Positions 5,999 through 7,951 of a DNA stretch of 7,951 nt are shown one piece after another (within the stretch, counting starts at the first letter, position 1; each line of letters begins with the position of its first letter). The notes below the pieces were generated by a model. It was given only the letters and a program-made list of their open reading frames with translations, had not been told where the DNA came from and searched no databases. Origin of the DNA: ANME-2 cluster archaeon (GTDB lineage: Archaea; Halobacteriota; Methanosarcinia; Methanosarcinales; Methanocomedenaceae); the NCBI GenBank assembly GCA_022353185.1, contig JAKRWB010000196.1, forward strand, positions 1-7,951, written 5' to 3'. The position numbers were made by a program, and so were the translations under genes.

Positions 5999-6691
5999 TT
6001 ATACAATTTTATCATCCAGTACACTCCACCTGAGCAATAAACCGTTATCCATCCGCTCCATTGACACAAGTTCCAACCCGGCAGCATCTGTATTATCACT
6101 AAACCCGGCACCGTCCACCAATGTTGGCGCTCCGAGTCCCCCCAGCACCAGAGCACCGATGTAAGTATATATCTCATCCACCAGTCCCAGGGATACCAAT
6201 GACCAGTTCAAGGTCGCCCCCCCTTCAACCATCAGTGTATCAATGCCCAGCGTCTTTAATTCGGACATCAGTCCTGCCAGGTCAACCTGCTGTACACCTG
6301 CCGTGATTATCTTGGCTCCCTGTTGCTGCAGTGCTTCAACCCTGTTGTGTGGCGCATTCTCACACACTGCAATTATCCTTTCACCCTCGCCTTTTTTGAA
6401 AATGTCGGCATCCACGGGTGTTCTTGCCATACTGTCAACTACAATCCTGGCCGGGTCCTCAGAGCCACAACGCTTTTTCCGTTCTGACCTGAGCTGCCCG
6501 GATTTTACAGTAAGACTGGGGTCATCAGCAAGCACTGTACCTATGCCCACCATCACGGCATCGGCATTCGCACGCATGTTATCCACCCTGTTAAAATCAT
6601 TATCCCCGGAAATCTTGACCTGTATTCGCCTGTGTGTGGATATTTTTCCATCTGCGGACATGGCTGCATTGATGGTTACGTGCGGGCGCAT
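5999..6691 (-). CDS. 2,5-diamino-6-ribosylamino-4(3H)-pyrimidinone 5'-phosphate reductase (archaeal RIB7 type)
   Basis: A 230-residue NAD(P)H-dependent reductase of the RibD C-terminal / dihydrofolate-reductase-like fold. It reduces the ribosyl group of the pyrimidine intermediate to ribityl in riboflavin synthesis, also feeding the deazaflavin F420. The family pattern is clear: NAAMSADGKIS (8-18), ADAVMVGIGTVLADDPSLTV (43-62), RIVVDS (82-87), DTLMVEGGATLNWSL (151-165) and GGLGAPTLVDG (184-194). The length matches stand-alone archaeal enzymes, and no deaminase domain is fused, unlike bacterial RibD. The start ATG 6691 has no ribosome binding site, but a TATA box about 28 nt upstream predicts an almost leaderless transcript. 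It is the first gene of a minus-strand block. The 91-nt gap before the cyclophilin gene contains a further promoter-like box. Confidence 0.93.
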   Translation of the reverse strand: MRPHVTINAAMSADGKISTHRRIQVKISGDNDFNRVDNMRANADAVMVGIGTVLADDPSLTVKSGQLRSERKKRCGSEDPARIVVDSMARTPVDADIFKKGEGERIIAVCENAPHNRVEALQQQGAKIITAGVQQVDLAGLMSELKTLGIDTLMVEGGATLNWSLVSLGLVDEIYTYIGALVLGGLGAPTLVDGAGFSDNTDAAGLELVSMERMDNGLLLRWSVLDDKIV

Positions 6692-6714
6692 GGTGCACTG
6701 GATTGTTCTGTAGG

Positions 6715-6723
6715 TATATATTT
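6715..6723 (-). promoter_or_regulatory. TATA box of the RIB7-type gene (near-leaderless start)
   Basis: The reverse strand reads AAATATATA at 6723-6715. Initiation about 25 nt downstream would be near 6694, leaving about 3 nt before ATG 6691. This agrees with the lack of a Shine-Dalgarno sequence there. Confidence 0.5.
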
Positions 6724-6866
6724 CATGCGAAATATAGCTAGTTTTTCGGCCATGGCGTCAAGTTAGGCTTGCAACTTCGTAAATTTCTCCATCTATTTCT
6801 GGCTCGAAAAGCTTACTCAGTGCCACAAAATTGTTCCACAATCCAATAAGAAAAAGTTAACATGTA

Positions 6867-6886
6867 TGTAGTGTATATACACTACA
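6867..6886. repeat. Perfect 20-bp palindrome before the transposase start
   Basis: TGTAGTGTAT at 6867-6876 is followed without spacer by its exact reverse complement ATACACTACA at 6877-6886, three bases before ATG 6890. It could be an operator bound by a dimeric repressor or by the transposase, or part of the element's left end. A hairpin in the mRNA leader is also possible if transcription starts upstream of it. Confidence 0.9.
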
Positions 6887-6889
6887 ACC

Positions 6890-7300
6890 ATGACTGAACA
6901 TAAAACATTCATTCGCAAAATCAAGCAAGGCGATAAAATCAGATATGCTGAAGTATGGAATGAACGACAAGGAAAAAAAGTAATTCAACATCATGTAAGA
7001 TATTTGGGGAGCGACTCAAACAATCTTCCCGAACCAAATTCATTCAATATTGAAAAAGTTCATTTTGGATATTTGGCTCAACTACTTCTTAGTGATATCC
7101 TCTCTGATGATGACGTTTATCATATGCTCGATGGAATGGGGAAATCCATAGAGCGTAAAGAAATCAAAGAAATAGTCATTCGCCACAATCTTGACACAAA
7201 AAAAACTCGCCTTCATCTAGTATTTCCGAGAAAAAGAAAGACCGATGCGCAATCTGCAATCGAAGATTCACAGTCGCCTACACATACACACGACCAATAA
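6890..7300 (+). CDS. Transposase N-terminal reading frame (orfA)
   Basis: A 136-codon frame starting at ATG 6890. The first 40 residues (FIRKIKQGDKIRYAEVW, then GKKVIQHHVRYLG) match the N-terminal strand-rich segment common in IS1634/IS4-type transposases. A helical part follows (about 55-95). The last residues after about 105-115 become basic and then low in character (PTHTHDQ), as if read out of frame. From about 7204 the neighbouring frame (-1) encodes convincing protein instead. The intact transposase therefore needs a -1 shift in this overlap. There is no ribosome binding site, and the 20-bp palindrome ends 3 nt before the ATG. Either programmed frameshifting or an inactivating base change could explain the arrangement. 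Confidence 0.7.
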   Translation: MTEHKTFIRKIKQGDKIRYAEVWNERQGKKVIQHHVRYLGSDSNNLPEPNSFNIEKVHFGYLAQLLLSDILSDDDVYHMLDGMGKSIERKEIKEIVIRHNLDTKKTRLHLVFPRKRKTDAQSAIEDSQSPTHTHDQ

Positions 7301-7951
7301 CAACCCTCCATGGAACGAAAACTGCCAAAGTAAAAGTTCTGTCCTGTGAAGATCATCCAGACGAACACATCTCAATTCAAAATGTTACAGAAGCAGCGCT
7401 TATACCAAAATGCAACACTGATCTCAACGTAATCATACTAATTGGACTACTTCGCTGGCGGTTGGGCATGAAACGTCATGAAATACATGCATTCCTCATT
7501 ACAAAAGGAATATACATCTCAACAGGGACAATATCGAACCGGAGTCTTGACTTCCTTTTGCTTTTCAAGCAACTTCATAAAAGTGTGCACGAGAAAATAA
7601 AGACATTGATTGAGCGAAAAGGATGCATGATTCTTCACATGGATGGAACTCACAGGGCGGGTGGAAGAGTTGTTTTTGTGCTGCAAGAAGGACTGGATAA
7701 CATTGTGCTCGATGCGGATCTAATACCCTCCGAAGCTGAAGAGTATGTAAGTCCGCTCCTATCAAGTTTTAAAAAAAAATATGGCTCACCCCTTGCCATA
7801 GTTCGAGATATGGCAAAAGGTCTTGCATTGAGCAGTTCAAAGATTTTTCCAAATAGACCTCAACAGATATGTCAGGTGCATTTCATCAGAAATCTTGAGA
7901 GCGACTTGATAACTGAATATCACAAAGATTTGAAAAGTTGTATTGTTAAAC
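7195..7951 (+). CDS. Transposase catalytic reading frame (orfB), no own start, runs off the window
   Basis: An open frame from just after TGA 7192-7194 to the window end, -1 relative to orfA. Its translation shows a zinc-binding pair CAIC with RRF (codons at 7246-7266) and CEDH (from 7345). A helix-turn-helix-like region follows (about 7430-7560: GLLRWRLGMKRHEI, then ISTGTISN). Next is a DDE-type core: ILHMDGTHR with Asp at 7642 and AIVRDMAKGL with Asp at 7807, 55 residues apart. A C-x2-H (CQVH, 7870-7881) with FIRNL comes after it; the final Glu lies beyond the window. No ATG, GTG or TTG codon occurs in this frame before 7462, which is already inside the DNA-binding part. The frame cannot be a separately started gene and must be joined to orfA by frameshift, or the gene is broken. 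Confidence 0.7.
7198..7205 (+). other. A8 tract, candidate -1 frameshift site in the transposase
   Basis: Eight A in orfA phase read as ACA AAA AAA ACT, containing A-AAA-AAA in the correct phase for tandem -1 slippage. It lies just inside the start of the orfB open frame (after TGA 7192-7194). A 4-bp inverted repeat CTCG/CGAG (7206-7209, 7227-7230) follows, too weak to call a stimulator. A second A-rich stretch at 7231-7240 (AAAAAGAAAG) is an alternative place, and protein flavour (FPRKRK then DRCAIC) fits a switch there too. Confidence 0.4.

Larger units (their letters stand above)
6867..7951 (+). mobile_element. Left part of an insertion sequence, cut by the window edge
   Basis: A plus-strand transposase in two frames, visibly more AT-rich than the biosynthetic genes beside it, lies downstream of the palindrome. 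The true left end is not resolved: terminal inverted repeats and target duplication need the right end, which is outside the window. The start coordinate given is only the palindrome. I cannot assign an IS family. The N-terminus resembles IS1634/IS4-type transposases, and the C-x2-H after the second Asp resembles Mutator/IS256-type enzymes. Confidence 0.7.

Noticed and set aside
6830..6842. Small hairpin ATTGT-TCC-ACAAT as a left terminal repeat of the insertion sequence
   Set aside because: A 5-bp stem in AT-rich DNA is expected by chance, and the matching right end is not in the window.
7565..7765. 66-codon minus-strand frame
   Set aside because: It is antisense to the transposase catalytic frame, which has clear DDE motifs.

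Overview
The window looks like the chromosome of a euryarchaeon, most plausibly a methanogen or anaerobic methanotroph of the Methanosarcina-related lineages. The evidence is the combination of an HMf-type histone, an archaeal-lipid prenyltransferase (digeranylgeranylglyceryl phosphate synthase), the archaeal RIB7-type riboflavin-pathway reductase, a Roadblock/LC7 protein, and TTTAWATA-like promoter boxes, several so close to the start codon that transcripts would be almost leaderless. The lineage below Euryarchaeota is inference from protein flavour only.

Layout. 1-286: AT-rich, no supportable gene. 287-2375 (minus): thiL followed 25 nt later by a zinc-ribbon protein with a class I methyltransferase core. 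2376-2475: short divergent promoter region. 2476-2850 (plus): Roadblock/LC7 protein with a TTG start. It converges on a minus-strand histone gene (2905-3123), which ends in a good intrinsic terminator (hairpin plus T run) at 2866-2896. 3124-3461: histone promoter, then a T-rich stretch and a 17-bp tandem array (3307-3484) that runs into the 3' end of the next gene. 3462-6691 (minus): four biosynthetic or housekeeping genes read in the order RIB7-type reductase, cyclophilin lipoprotein, nadA and DGGGP synthase; the last two overlap as TAATG. 6692-7951: intergenic DNA, a perfect 20-bp palindrome, and the left part of a plus-strand transposase gene that leaves the window.

How the genes fit together. 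The minus-strand block supplies cofactors and membrane lipid: riboflavin/F420 precursors (RIB7 step), NAD (quinolinate synthase), thiamine diphosphate (ThiL) and archaeol (DGGGP synthase). NadA carries an Fe-S cluster. The cyclophilin is predicted to be an exported, lipid-anchored protein-folding factor. The histone and Roadblock genes are independent single units.

The least ordinary parts are three. First, the transposase is split into two frames related by a -1 shift with an A8 tract at the overlap, and the second frame has no usable start. Second, a 17-bp minisatellite contains the stop codon of the DGGGP synthase gene. Third, the thiL-linked zinc-ribbon/methyltransferase protein has a role I cannot name. 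I do not see a defence system, CRISPR array, rRNA or tRNA. Nothing here proves a new biological system.
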